Shown here in pieces: positions 45,201-54,035 of a stretch of 64,000 nt of DNA. Source of the stretch: Mesorhizobium jarvisii. GTDB taxonomy: Bacteria; Pseudomonadota; Alphaproteobacteria; Rhizobiales; Rhizobiaceae. The stretch spans positions 1 to 64,000 of the forward strand of contig NZ_QZXA01000009.1 of assembly GCF_003601985.1 (NCBI RefSeq), read 5' to 3'. Each line of letters opens with the position of its first letter. Within the stretch, counting starts at the first letter, position 1. Below the pieces are notes generated by a model. That model did not search any database. It had not been told where the DNA came from and worked only from the letters and a program-made list of their open reading frames with translations. The translations under genes were made by a program, and so were the position numbers.

Positions 45201-45699
45201 ATGCAGGCTTAGTGCCGCCCTCGAAGGAAAGGTTCATGCGGAGATAAAAATGCGCGCCGCCCTCGGCAGGGGCTTTGCGCGCCAGTGATCAGCCGTGCTT
45301 TGGCATCCCGTACGGAGCGCGTCGGCATGGACGCGCGGGGGATGTCATCGGCATGGGCGTGCGGGGATGTGATCAGAGCGGCAGCCGCCCCAGCACGCGT
45401 CGGCATGGCGGTCTCGGGGCAGGTATCGCGGCTCATGGCGAGCGCACGGACGCGGCCGGATTGGGCAGATAGCTCAGCTTCAGGAAAAATCGCGTCACAA
45501 GGGCGGGTTGGCGAAGCGTGAGCTGCAATCGCGCGACCGGCAGAACGATGCTGTCTGTCCAGGAGATATCGGCCTGGCCATCATCGGGATGCCTGGCCCT
45601 GTTCGCGAAAGCCCGGTCTCGGGCTTGGCATTGCATGACCAGGAGAAGACCAGCCTTGAACAAGAAACCAAGGCCGGTCTTCTCGTTGGCAGTCTGTAT
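45201..45699. other. Intergenic stretch without a convincing gene
   Basis: About 500 bases. Several frames of 60 to 78 codons occur on both strands, but none has a good ribosome binding site or a recognisable protein. GCGTCGGCATGG occurs twice (about 45319 and 45398). The stretch ends with a long stem-loop described separately. Confidence 0.45.
45643..45684 (-). terminator. Stem-loop after the His-rich gene
   Basis: GAGAAGACCAGCCTTG (45643-45658) pairs with CAAGGCCGGTCTTCTC (45669-45684) with one mismatch and a 10-base loop. It lies just past the stop of the gene at 45700-45897. No long T-run, so terminator strength is uncertain. Confidence 0.5.
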
Positions 45700-45897
45700 T
45701 TAGTAGGCCTTCTTCACATGGTGGCGGTGATGAACGTAGTGGTGAACGCGGTGATGACGAACATGGTGATGATGGACGCGGTGATGACGATGATGCTTTG
45801 CCATCGGGGCCGCATCGGCGCTCGTCGCACCGATGACCGGCGCCGTGAAAGCGAGTGCAACTGCAAGCCCGAGGGCCGAGAGGAGGGACTTCTTCAT
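45700..45897 (-). CDS. Small exported histidine-rich protein
   Basis: 65 residues. Signal peptide MKKSLLSALGLAVALAF with cleavage near SADA (28). Sixteen of residues 35-60 are histidine, arranged as HH pairs separated by Arg or Val and one HHHH. It ends VKKAY. AAGGAAACGATCC supports ATG 45897. Such clusters bind nickel, zinc, copper or cobalt, so periplasmic metal buffering is a reasonable inference. No metal transporter is adjacent. Confidence 0.8.
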   Translation of the reverse strand: MKKSLLSALGLAVALAFTAPVIGATSADAAPMAKHHRHHRVHHHHVRHHRVHHYVHHRHHVKKAY

Positions 45898-46093
45898 GGA
45901 TCGTTTCCTTCTTTCGCCGGCAGATCTTAAAATCGGGTCGATGGCCCGATCGCCGCGAATGGAATTACGCTCCTGATTTTTTTCGTCAGTATTTCCCGAT
46001 TGTAGAATTTTGTTTCCGGCGTGTTTCTGGGGAACCGGCTTCCCGACACTTTATTGTGAGGGCCGAAAAGCCGGCTCTTGCCGCTGATTTCGG

Positions 46094-46708
46094 CTACATC
46101 GGCGGGATCACGCCATTGTTTCCCACCACGACGCGGCTGGAACTCAGCGTCCCGTCAGCCTCGCGCTGGGCGGTGGCGAAGACCGTCGCGCCCGGCTTGA
46201 GATCGGCCGGCGTGGCCGGGGCGAAGGTCACGACGGGCGTGTCGTCGGGGATGGAAATCTTCTTGGTCTGCCCGTTATCGTAGGTCAGCGTCACGGCGCG
46301 CCCGCTTATGTCGGTGACGTCGGCCACGGTGCCGTTGGTCATGCGGCTGTTCGGCTGCAGATCCCAGGGACGGTCGCCTTCGCCGGTGCCTTTCAGGGCG
46401 GCTGGGAAAATCACCACCTCCAGCGCGCCGCTGCCGCCATCCGCCTTCGAGACGGAGGCGATGCCGAGGAAGTCGCCCTGCTTGATGTCCTTTTGCGAGG
46501 CGCTGGCGACGCCGGAGATCTTCCACCCGGTATTGAGCTTGATCGCGGAGGTGTCGCCCTGGCGGGTTTTGACGGTCAGCAGCGACGGCTCGAAACTGAC
46601 CACCGTGCCGCGCACGCGTAGCGTGTCAGCCGCCTGGGCGGTCGCCGCTCCGGCGATGAAAAGGCTGGAAATCGTGCCGAGCACGAGGAGGGACGTCTTG
46701 AAGTTCAT
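46094..46708 (-). CDS. Exported beta-rich protein (DUF5666-like)
   Basis: 204 residues. Signal peptide MNFKTSLLVLGTISSLFIAG with cleavage near AQAA. Two similar halves: LRVRGTVVSFEPSLLTVKTRQGD and VADVTDISGRAVTLTYDNGQTKK, each an OB-like strand pair, as in DUF5666 repeats. Each half is followed by a segment mentioning asset-like small-residue loops (GDFLGIASVS; PGATVFATAQ). Periplasmic, function unknown. AAGGA lies 8 bases before ATG 46708. Confidence 0.75.
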   Translation of the reverse strand: MNFKTSLLVLGTISSLFIAGAATAQAADTLRVRGTVVSFEPSLLTVKTRQGDTSAIKLNTGWKISGVASASQKDIKQGDFLGIASVSKADGGSGALEVVIFPAALKGTGEGDRPWDLQPNSRMTNGTVADVTDISGRAVTLTYDNGQTKKISIPDDTPVVTFAPATPADLKPGATVFATAQREADGTLSSSRVVVGNNGVIPPM

Positions 46709-46990
46709 AGTGGGGATCCTTCTGGGAACGGGCCGGCTGGAACCGGATGGTTTCACGCCGGCGCATCAGAACAACGAACAGGTGGGTCTAAACCTCCGGG
46801 CAAAAAGGTGCCGGGCCGTTCAAAAGAACTTGATGGGCGTCGATGTGCGTGGACCGCCTTGCGGGGTCCGGTTCACGATAGCGTGACGGCCTGTTTGGCT
46901 CTTGGCAAATCGCTGGCGAGCGGGCATGTTCCTGCTCGTCTCAGGCAACGCTCCATTTTGATCAAACTCTTTCAGCCAGCGGAGTTGCCA

Positions 46991-47275
46991 ATGCCCAACA
47001 ATGCAAAAAGCCACGCCCTCTCCGAACCGTTAGCCAGTGAGATCGGGCCGAATTACACCACCCTCAGAGCCATGCGGGAAACCCGCGGATACAGTGTGGA
47101 AGAGCTTTCCCTGACCTGCGGCCTGTCGGTCGGCGAGATCGAGGACATCGAGAACGGCCGGGCGGCCGATCCGTCGAAGCTGCGTCGTATTGCGTCCGCG
47201 CTTCGCCTGCCTCAGGACGCCCTCATCGCTGCCGCCGTGCCGATGCCGGCCGCGCAAGGCCGACCCCTGGCATAG
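46991..47275 (+). CDS. XRE family helix-turn-helix protein
   Basis: 94 residues. A single HTH_3 domain, about 25-80: LRAMRETRGYSVEELSLTCGLSVGEIEDIENGRAADPSKLRRIASAL in outline. No other domain. GGAG lies 6 bases before ATG 46991, and a terminator follows, so it is a single-gene unit. No toxin partner is adjacent. Target unknown. Confidence 0.85.
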   Translation: MPNNAKSHALSEPLASEIGPNYTTLRAMRETRGYSVEELSLTCGLSVGEIEDIENGRAADPSKLRRIASALRLPQDALIAAAVPMPAAQGRPLA

Positions 47276-47294
47276 GCCTGGACCAGCCATGCAA

Positions 47295-47328
47295 AAGAAC
47301 CCGCCAAGGCCCGCCTGGCGGGTTTCTT
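47295..47328 (+). terminator. Terminator after the XRE gene
   Basis: GAACCCGCCA (47297-47306), loop AGGCCCGCC, TGGCGGGTTTC (47316-47326), then TTGTTG. Confidence 0.75.
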
Positions 47329-47459
47329 GTTGATGTGACGGCGTTCTCCACCAGGTCGGGCTTGCCGATTTACAGATCGCGCGTGTTTATACCTGCGGCA
47401 TCCAAATCCGCGCCAATCGCGCCTGCCGTGTATCGAGGTTGAACCGTGGTTTTTTCGAT

Positions 47460-47918
47460 ATGAGCCTGGACTCCGTTCGTGCCTTCTTCGCCGCTCATGC
47501 AGCTGACATCGAGGTCATTGTCACGCAAGCAAGCTCGGCGACGGTGACGCTGGCGGCGCAGGCGCATGGCGTCCTGCCGGCGCAGATTGCCAAGACGATC
47601 TGCCTGCGCGTCGGCGAGCGCACCATGCTGGTGGTGACCAGCGGCATCGCCAGGTTGGACAACCGCAAGTTCAAGGACCAGTTCGGCGGCAAGCCGCGCA
47701 TGCTGGACGCGGACGAAGTGGTTGCCGCCACGAGCCATCCTGTCGGCGGTGTCTGCCCGTTCGGCCTGCCGGCACCACTGCCTGTCTATTGCGATGTCTC
47801 GCTGCGCGAATTCGAAGAAGTGGTGCCTGCCGCCGGAGCCACCAATGCGGCCGTGCGGCTCAGCCCGCAGCGCATGGTCGACCTCACCGGCGCCGAATGG
47901 ATCGATGTCTGTCAATAG
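47460..47918 (+). CDS. YbaK/EbsC (aminoacyl-tRNA deacylase-like) protein
   Basis: 152 residues. Family pattern: SSATVTLAAQAHGVLPAQIAKTICLRV with the conserved lysine, TSGIARLDNRKFKDQFG, ATSHPVGGVCPFGLP and the ending MVDLTGAEWIDVCQ. Family members hydrolyse mischarged Cys-tRNA(Pro) or related tRNAs. The upstream site is weak; ATG 47460 is chosen by family N-terminus over a TTG at 47439. Confidence 0.85.
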   Translation: MSLDSVRAFFAAHAADIEVIVTQASSATVTLAAQAHGVLPAQIAKTICLRVGERTMLVVTSGIARLDNRKFKDQFGGKPRMLDADEVVAATSHPVGGVCPFGLPAPLPVYCDVSLREFEEVVPAAGATNAAVRLSPQRMVDLTGAEWIDVCQ

Positions 47919-48045
47919 CGATCGAGCGATGCTCCGCATGGCCGAAAAGCTGACGACCCCACCCCATAGACGTAGATTGTTTGCCTCAGCGGGCAGGAGT
48001 ATGCTGTTTGGTCGCCGAAAACGGCGAGATTTCCAGGAGAAACCG

Positions 48046-48240
48046 ATGGCACGCAAATACATTGACTGCCGAGAATTCCCGAGCGAAATGAAATGCACCG
48101 TTGCTATCTCCGCGGATCGGGAGGATGAACTGATCGAGGCTGCGGTACAACACGCTGTGTCTGTTCATGGGGAACACGATACGCCTGAGTTCCGTTCCGA
48201 GGTCAGGAAATCTATTCACGAAGGCGCACCTGCTCCCTGA
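48046..48240 (+). CDS. DUF1059 family protein
   Basis: 64 residues. MARKYIDCREFPSEMKCTVA and DEDELIEAAVQHAVSVHGE-type spacing (here REDELIEAAVQHAVSVHGEH) are the DUF1059 pattern, a small soluble domain with two cysteines and a C-terminal helix. AGGAGA lies 7 bases before the ATG. Function unknown. Confidence 0.85.
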   Translation: MARKYIDCREFPSEMKCTVAISADREDELIEAAVQHAVSVHGEHDTPEFRSEVRKSIHEGAPAP

Positions 48241-48751
48241 GCCCAGGCGGCTCTGGGTAAAGCTCCGCTCGGCTCTGGCCGCGCGTCCGACGCGACCTTG
48301 GTGAAACTTGCGATCGGTCGGCCCCGACGCGCAGGCAACCTCTCGAAGGGGGGCGGGCAATGACCGACAAAGGGCCCGCATACCGGTGAGGTTTTCTTCT
48401 ATGGAGCGGCCAGCGGCTTGGTCGTAGCGGGGACTAGCAGCAGTGGCCGCTGGGCCTGACCAGTCTGGCTCGAGGAAGCGCTGTGCTGGCTGACCCGAAG
48501 CGTCTGCTCACTCCGATGTAGAGCCAGAGCGCATCCGCATGAAAGGGCTATCGCCGAAAGGTGTAGTGTCTCAAGCGCAAGGTGCCTGACGAATTTCAGT
48601 GTCACTTCCGCAGCCTCATTCCGCGCCAGCATCCGCTGCCTCACGGTGGCGGGCTTTTAACGGGCACAACGGGAACAAGAGGCTGACGATTCGGTTTCCT
48701 TCTTGCAGCGCCGCGGCTACTCCCGCGGCCGGCAGGGGCTGGAAACTTGAT
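48241..48751. other. Gene-poor stretch
   Basis: About 510 bases after the DUF1059 gene. No frame has a supported start or a recognisable product on either strand. Composition is lower in coding-like periodicity than neighbours. No IS end or tRNA fragment was seen. Confidence 0.45.
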
Positions 48752-48919
48752 ATGCAAAACAGAAACAAAGATCCTCCTCCGAAGGAGCCCGACCAGAAGA
48801 AGACACCAGTCCCTCATCGCGGCAATCAAGCGCCCTCGGAGCTTGAACATGTCGATCCACCACCGCGAGATGTCCGAGAGGCACCGGTGCCAAATCCAAA
48901 CGGGGATAAGAAGTCCTGA
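48752..48919 (+). CDS. Possible small Pro-rich hydrophilic protein
   Basis: 55 residues: MQNRNKDPPPKEPDQKKTPV, then a Pro/Glu/Asp-rich stretch and NPNGDKKS at the end. GGAAAC upstream is only a modest ribosome site. No hydrophobic segment, so probably disordered. It is called with low confidence because composition, not homology, is the main support. Confidence 0.4.
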   Translation: MQNRNKDPPPKEPDQKKTPVPHRGNQAPSELEHVDPPPRDVREAPVPNPNGDKKS

Positions 48920-49050
48920 CCGACCGCCAGACGCGAGCGATGCGCCGCCAGCTCGCTGGACGCCACCGAAAGGGAGAGTGTTACCCCCCTGAGTTACCCT
49001 AGAGATGGAAAATGAAGGTGGACTTTTGGGGGCAAGTCCTTGTCTTAAAA

Positions 49051-49127
<77 letters not shown>

Positions 49128-49184
49128 GACCGAGCGCGATGTATCGTGATAACCCTGCCCGGGTCAACCGAAATTCGGCGTTTA

Positions 49185-50453
49185 TTACGCGGGTGTGGAT
49201 GCGATCGCCGGCGCGCCTCGAAATGCCGGCCGCGACAGCCGCTGATGGCGGTATTCGAGCGCGATGGCGCCCCACACCAGCCCGAGCAGCAGATACATAT
49301 GGCGCCAGTGGTCGATGTCGATGAAGGTGCCGAGGCCGATATTGCCGATGAAGGCGACATAGGCGCACAACAGATAGGGCTGCCACGGCCGGTCGCGCAG
49401 CAGGATGCGGAACCCGGCCACCATGGTCCAGACGACGAGCGTCAGGAACGACACGAAGCCGAGCCAGCCATAGTCCATCAGCATTTTCAGCCAGATGTCG
49501 TGCGTGTCCTCGCCGAACATCTTGCCGAAGACCAGCGGCCCGATGCCGAACGGATGCTCCATCGCCATCTGGAAGCCGATTCCGTAGCGGGCGAAGCGGC
49601 CGAGGCGGGCGGTGTCATAGCTCTGTTCAAGATGCGCGCGGCTGGAGAACATCTCCGACACACCGGGCAATTGCAGGATGACGATGATGGCGACCGTCAG
49701 CAGTGCCAGCGCGGCGATGGTCATGATCACCACGCGCAGCCGGAACTTGCCGCTAGCGCTCTGCAGGAACAGGCAGCCGGTGAGCAGCACGGCAGAGACG
49801 GCGAACATGCCCCAGGCGCCGCGCGAGAAGGAGAAGAAGATGCCCAATGCGATGATCAGCAGCGGCACCGCCAGCAGCGGCATGCGCGCGATCGATCCTG
49901 TCAGGATCAGATAGAGCAGATAGATGCCGGGCAGCACCAGGAACGGCCCAAAGACGTTGGGATCCTGGAAGGCGCCGGCGGCGCGGTCGTATTTGGTGAA
50001 CATTTCGGCGCCGGGGAAGGCATGGAAATAGCCTGCTATGCCAAGCAGCGAGGTGGCCACTGCCGAGACGACATAGGCATTGAAGATCGGCCGGTAGAGG
50101 CCTGGCTGCGTGGCGGTGACCGAGGCGAAGAACACCGCGCTGAAGGCGAGAAACAATGACACGGAGAGATAGAGCGGCGTGAAGGCGAGGTCCGCCATCT
50201 GCGTCATGGAGATCATCCCGCCGATGTTCATCGTCACCAGCAGCACCAGAAGCGGCATGGCCGCGCGCGAAATCCGCAGGCCGAAGAGCGCCCAGATGGC
50301 GATCAGCCCGGCCATGTAGATTTCGTAGGGCGCCGGTTCGCTGATGACGAAGCCGGACAGAAGGATGCCGACCACCACCGCACTGGAGGAAATCAGGGCG
50401 ATCAGCTTGGCGTTGACCGCGGCCTGCGGCACCTCATGGGAAATCGCGCTCAA
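49185..50453 (-). CDS. O-antigen ligase/polymerase family protein (Wzy-like)
   Basis: 422 residues, about 11 helices, with the large periplasmic loop and the Wzy_C region HPFGIGPLVFGKMFGEDTHDIWLKMLMDYGWLGF (in outline) that contains the ligase/polymerase histidine and glycine pattern. Polymerises or ligates polysaccharide repeat units on the periplasmic face. TTG start at 50453 overlaps the preceding stop; GGAAAA lies 8 bases upstream. Confidence 0.85.
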   Translation of the reverse strand: MSAISHEVPQAAVNAKLIALISSSAVVVGILLSGFVISEPAPYEIYMAGLIAIWALFGLRISRAAMPLLVLLVTMNIGGMISMTQMADLAFTPLYLSVSLFLAFSAVFFASVTATQPGLYRPIFNAYVVSAVATSLLGIAGYFHAFPGAEMFTKYDRAAGAFQDPNVFGPFLVLPGIYLLYLILTGSIARMPLLAVPLLIIALGIFFSFSRGAWGMFAVSAVLLTGCLFLQSASGKFRLRVVIMTIAALALLTVAIIVILQLPGVSEMFSSRAHLEQSYDTARLGRFARYGIGFQMAMEHPFGIGPLVFGKMFGEDTHDIWLKMLMDYGWLGFVSFLTLVVWTMVAGFRILLRDRPWQPYLLCAYVAFIGNIGLGTFIDIDHWRHMYLLLGLVWGAIALEYRHQRLSRPAFRGAPAIASTPA

Positions 50454-51985
50454 TAGGCGTTTTCCGTGTTGAGCAGCCGGATCGGCGTCAGGAACAGGAT
50501 TCTGAGATCGAACAGCAGCGACCAGTTCTCGATGTAGTAGAGGTCGTATTCCGTCCGCATGCGGATCTTCTCGTTGGTGTCCATCTCGCCGCGCCAGCCG
50601 TTGATCTGCGCCCAGCCGGTGACGCCGGGCTTGACCTTGTGGCGAGCGAAATAGCCGTCGACCACCTCGTTGTAGAGAAGGTTGTGCGACTGCGCGGCGA
50701 TCGCATGCGGGCGCGGGCCGATCAGCGACAGCGAGCCCAGCAGCGAATTGACGAACTGCGGCAGTTCGTCGATCGAGGTCTTGCGAATGAAGCGGCCGAC
50801 GCGGGTGACGCGCGGATCGTTCTTGGTCACGGTCTGCTTGGCGGTCGGATCCGACCGGTCCGTGTACATCGAGCGGAACTTGTAGACCTCGATGATCTCA
50901 TTGTTGAAGCCGTGCCGCTTTTGCTTGAACAGCACCGGCCCCTTGCTGTCGAGCTTGATGGCGATCGCGGTCGCCAGCATCACCGGCGAGAAGACGATGA
51001 TGCCGATCAGCGAGAAAACGATGTCGAAGGCGCGCTTGGCGACCGAATCCCAATCGTTGATCGGCTTGTCGAAAATATCGAGCATCGGCACCGAGCCGAT
51101 GAAGGAATAGGCGCGCGGACGGAACTGCAGCGCGTTGGAATGCGCCGAAAGCCGGATGTCGACCGGCAGCACCCACAGCTTCTTCAACAGCTGCAGCACG
51201 CGCGTCTCGGCGGTCAGCGGCAGCGATACGATCAGCATGTCGATGCGGGCGATGCGGGCGAACTCGATCAATTCCGAAATTGTGCCGAGCTTGGGATAAC
51301 CGGCAACGATCGGCGGCGAGCGCTTGTCGGAGCGGTCATCGAAGATGCCGCAGATGCGGATGTCGTTGTAGGGCTGCTTTTCGACAGAGCGAATCAGGAT
51401 TTCCGCCGCCTTGCCGCCGCCGACGATGACGGCGCGCCGCTCCATGCGGCCGTCGCGCGCCCAGCGCCGGATCAGCCTCGACATCACCAGCCTGAGGCCG
51501 AACAAGAGAACGAAGCCGACGACGAACCAGGTGCCGAACAAAAGCCGTGAATAGTCTTCTGACATCTTCGTGGCGAAGGCCGTCAATGCCATCAGGGCGA
51601 AGGCGCCGGCCCAGACCAGCAGGATGCGGCCGAAATTGGCGATCGGCCGCATCAGCGAGACCACCTGGTAGCAGTCGGTAACGTCGAGCAGCACCACGGC
51701 GAGGAACGACGCGGTGGCGATGGTCACCGGATATTGCCAGGCGAGATAGTTGAAGAAACCGACAAAGTAGAAATAGACGCAGAGCCCCGAAAGGAACAGC
51801 AGCCCGAATTCGACCATGCGCAGGACGCCGCTGACCATGATCGGCGACATCGTATCGCGCCGGTATTGCGACGCGACCTGCCGGGCGACATCGTTCATGC
51901 CGCCGGGCGCATCGCCATCGGTCGGGCCGTCGAATTTACGCACCGCTTCGGGTGAAAAGCGGCGCGCGGGATCGATCTCATTCAT
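50450..51985 (-). CDS. Exopolysaccharide polyprenyl glycosylphosphotransferase (WcaJ/ExoY type)
   Basis: 511 residues. Four N-terminal helices, a CoA-binding-like Rossmann domain (RRAVIVGGGKAAEILIRS), a fifth helix (RAFDIVFSLIGIIVFSPVMLATAIAI) and the catalytic sugar-phosphate transferase domain with KRHGFNNEIIEVYKFRSM, RKTSIDELPQF, GPRPHAIA and KPGVTGWAQINGWRG. Starts repeat-unit synthesis by moving glucose- or galactose-1-phosphate to undecaprenyl phosphate. Overlaps the Wzy-like gene. Confidence 0.93.
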   Translation of the reverse strand: MNEIDPARRFSPEAVRKFDGPTDGDAPGGMNDVARQVASQYRRDTMSPIMVSGVLRMVEFGLLFLSGLCVYFYFVGFFNYLAWQYPVTIATASFLAVVLLDVTDCYQVVSLMRPIANFGRILLVWAGAFALMALTAFATKMSEDYSRLLFGTWFVVGFVLLFGLRLVMSRLIRRWARDGRMERRAVIVGGGKAAEILIRSVEKQPYNDIRICGIFDDRSDKRSPPIVAGYPKLGTISELIEFARIARIDMLIVSLPLTAETRVLQLLKKLWVLPVDIRLSAHSNALQFRPRAYSFIGSVPMLDIFDKPINDWDSVAKRAFDIVFSLIGIIVFSPVMLATAIAIKLDSKGPVLFKQKRHGFNNEIIEVYKFRSMYTDRSDPTAKQTVTKNDPRVTRVGRFIRKTSIDELPQFVNSLLGSLSLIGPRPHAIAAQSHNLLYNEVVDGYFARHKVKPGVTGWAQINGWRGEMDTNEKIRMRTEYDLYYIENWSLLFDLRILFLTPIRLLNTENAY

Positions 51986-52074
51986 GGAACAGTCCGCAAG
52001 CTTCCCCAGGGTGAATAGCAAAAGAGAGCTAAGAAACCCTTGAAACAACGCGTGGCTTTGGAAACGCTCAGGCG

Positions 52075-53205
52075 TTACCTGCCGAGCGCGGCGAAATAGG
52101 CCTTCTCGATTTCTGCGGCCATCACGTCGGCACCGAAGCGCGCCCTGAGGCCAGGGCCATCGGGCATCAGGGCGCCATAGGCGGCAAGGTCGGCCAGCGC
52201 CTCGCTCATCTTGCCGGCCAGTTCGGCCGGATCGGGGCGGATCAGGGCAGGGGAGCCGGAACCGAAGATCTCCGGTATGCCGCCGACGGAGGTGGCGATC
52301 ATCGGTCTTGCCGCGGCAAGTGTTTCCAGCACGATATAGGGCATGGCTTCCGCACGGGATGGAACGACGACGAGCTCGGCAAGTGCGAAGGCTTCCCTGG
52401 CCGGCATCGGCGACAGGAAGCGGACATGGCCTTGAAGTCCCAGGCGCTTTACCTGCGCGTGGTAGCGCGGCAGGTCGTCGCCGTCGCCGACCATCACCGC
52501 GCTCAGTGCGCGGCCAAGCCGCGGGCCGGCGGCGGCCAAAGCGTCGATGAAGATGTCGGGTCCCTTCAGGTCGCGCATCATGCCGATATAGAGCAGATCC
52601 GCCGCATCGGGTCCGATGAGTACCGGCTCGAATTCGGCGGCGCGCAGTCCGTTGTAGACCAGTGTGTTGGGGATCGGCGGCTCGCCCACCTTCCTGCGAT
52701 AGGTTCGCCGCTCGTAGTCCGAGACGAACAGCAGGCAATCGGTGAAATGCGCCATGGAGCGCTCCAGCGCGAAGAACAGCTTCCCCGTGGCTGTCGTTTC
52801 GTCATAGTGGAGGGAGCCGCCATGCGGCGAATAAAGGCGGGCTACGCGAGACCTTGATACCCGCAACAAGGAGCCGAACAGACGGGCATAGGCGCCACCC
52901 TTGGCGCCGTGCCCATGCAACACGTCCGGCCGCAATTCCTTGATGATCCTGTAGGTGCGCCGGGCCGAGGCGAGATCACCCGGGCCGACATGGCGCTGCA
53001 TTGGCGTGCGATGGATGCCGAGCGCCAGCATGTCCTTCATCTGCTCGAACAGGCGCTCTTCGAATTCCCCGCCTGTGGTCGAATCGCAGACGATGCCGAC
53101 CACATGGCCAGCGGCGACCTGTGCTTCGGTCAGGTCGCGCACATGCCGGAAAATTCCTCCGACCGGTGAACGAAAGCAGTGGACGATCCTGAGCTTGTCC
53201 GCCAC
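52075..53205 (-). CDS. Glycosyltransferase family 4
   Basis: 376 residues, GT-B fold. N-terminal FRSPVGGIFRHVRDLTEAQVAAGH, acceptor domain with LHGHGAKGGAYARL and SPHGGSLHY, and the donor domain with YIGMMRDLKGPDIFIDAL and VVVPSRAEAMPYIVLETLAA, whose EX7E is ALAELVVVPSRAEAMPYIVLE-like. Transfers a sugar to the lipid-linked repeat unit. GTG start, 10 bases after the export gene. Confidence 0.88.
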   Translation of the reverse strand: MADKLRIVHCFRSPVGGIFRHVRDLTEAQVAAGHVVGIVCDSTTGGEFEERLFEQMKDMLALGIHRTPMQRHVGPGDLASARRTYRIIKELRPDVLHGHGAKGGAYARLFGSLLRVSRSRVARLYSPHGGSLHYDETTATGKLFFALERSMAHFTDCLLFVSDYERRTYRRKVGEPPIPNTLVYNGLRAAEFEPVLIGPDAADLLYIGMMRDLKGPDIFIDALAAAGPRLGRALSAVMVGDGDDLPRYHAQVKRLGLQGHVRFLSPMPAREAFALAELVVVPSRAEAMPYIVLETLAAARPMIATSVGGIPEIFGSGSPALIRPDPAELAGKMSEALADLAAYGALMPDGPGLRARFGADVMAAEIEKAYFAALGR

Positions 53206-53215
53206 GTGGTGTCTG

Positions 53216-53779
53216 TCAGAACAGGCGTTCGCGGACGTAGACGGTATCTCCGGGCAGCAGCGGATCGGATGTCACCACGCGGCCGGTCATCACCTTGCCG
53301 TTGATGTCGCGGGTGATGTCGACGCTTTCCTGGTTGGCGCGCGGCGAGAAGCCACCGGCAATGGCGATGGCCTTCTGCACGGTCAGGCCGGGCACGTAGG
53401 AATACTGGCCGGCGGCACCCACTTCGCCCATGACGAAGATCGGCCGGTAGCGATCGATCTCGACCGAGACGTCGGGGTCGCGCAGATAGCCTTGCCGCAA
53501 TTTGTCGGCGATCTCCTTTTCCATCTGCTGCGCGGTGTGGCCACGCGCCGGAATGGCGCCGACAAGCGGGAAGGAGAGGTAGCCGGATTGGTCGACGCTG
53601 TAGGTGTTGGTCAGGCCCTCCTGCTCGAACACGGTGACGCGGACACGGTCGCCGGCACCGAGACGGTAAGGCTGGTCGAGGACCTCGTGGAAGGCTGCCG
53701 GCGTCGGGCGGTAGCTGGAGCAGCCGGCAAGCATCGATACGGCAAGCAGAGCGTGAAAGAGGGAAGCAGTGCTTTTCAT
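53216..53779 (-). CDS. Polysaccharide export protein (Wza/GumB-like lipoprotein)
   Basis: 187 residues. Lipoprotein signal with lipobox LAGC (VSMLAGCSSY). Poly_export domain: YRLGAGDRVRVTVFEQEGLTNTYSVDQSGYLSFPLVG in outline, then a SLBB domain with FVMGEVGAAGQYSYVPGLTVQKAIAIAGGFSPRA. Shorter than Wza (one SLBB), as in GumB/ExoF-type proteins. Outer-membrane channel or partner of the Wzc-like protein encoded divergently. Confidence 0.9.
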   Translation of the reverse strand: MKSTASLFHALLAVSMLAGCSSYRPTPAAFHEVLDQPYRLGAGDRVRVTVFEQEGLTNTYSVDQSGYLSFPLVGAIPARGHTAQQMEKEIADKLRQGYLRDPDVSVEIDRYRPIFVMGEVGAAGQYSYVPGLTVQKAIAIAGGFSPRANQESVDITRDINGKVMTGRVVTSDPLLPGDTVYVRERLF

Positions 53780-53944
53780 GATCGGATACGTACCTTCGAC
53801 TGGCCGCTGCGGCGTCGCAGCAAACATCTGGGATCGGGTCCGTTATCATCCTGTTAGGGTTAATGGCCGGTAAAGGAGCCGGCCGATAGCGCTGCACGAA
53901 GCAGGGGTCTTGCCATTTTTATCGTTTTTCTTGGGGCACCCGCA

Positions 53945-53965
53945 GTAATCCCAATGGAGGATTAC
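53945..53965. promoter_or_regulatory. Inverted repeat between the export and Wzc-like genes
   Basis: GTAATCC-CAATGGA-GGATTAC, perfect 7-7-7, in the 256-base divergent region. A GGCCGG/CCGGCC hairpin lies at 53865-53884 and GTTACC/GGTAC-like half-sites at about 53982-54006. Candidate regulator sites. Confidence 0.45.
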
Positions 53966-54035
53966 CGTGATCTTAACGGCTGAGTTACCATAGTTGTTTA
54001 CGGTACGTCCTGACCCAGTTTCGGAGTAGGAATGC

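Noticed and set aside
45209..45663. Short frames on both strands in the 45.2-45.7 kb gap
   Set aside because: No ribosome sites, no signal peptides or domains, and all arise in GC-rich DNA where such frames are expected by chance.
50639..51550. Long plus-strand frame opposite the phosphotransferase gene
   Set aside because: Mirror frame of a real high-GC gene; the product is Asp/Arg/His-rich with no domain. The same applies to the long frames opposite hppA, the antiporter, the L,D-transpeptidase and the ABC genes.
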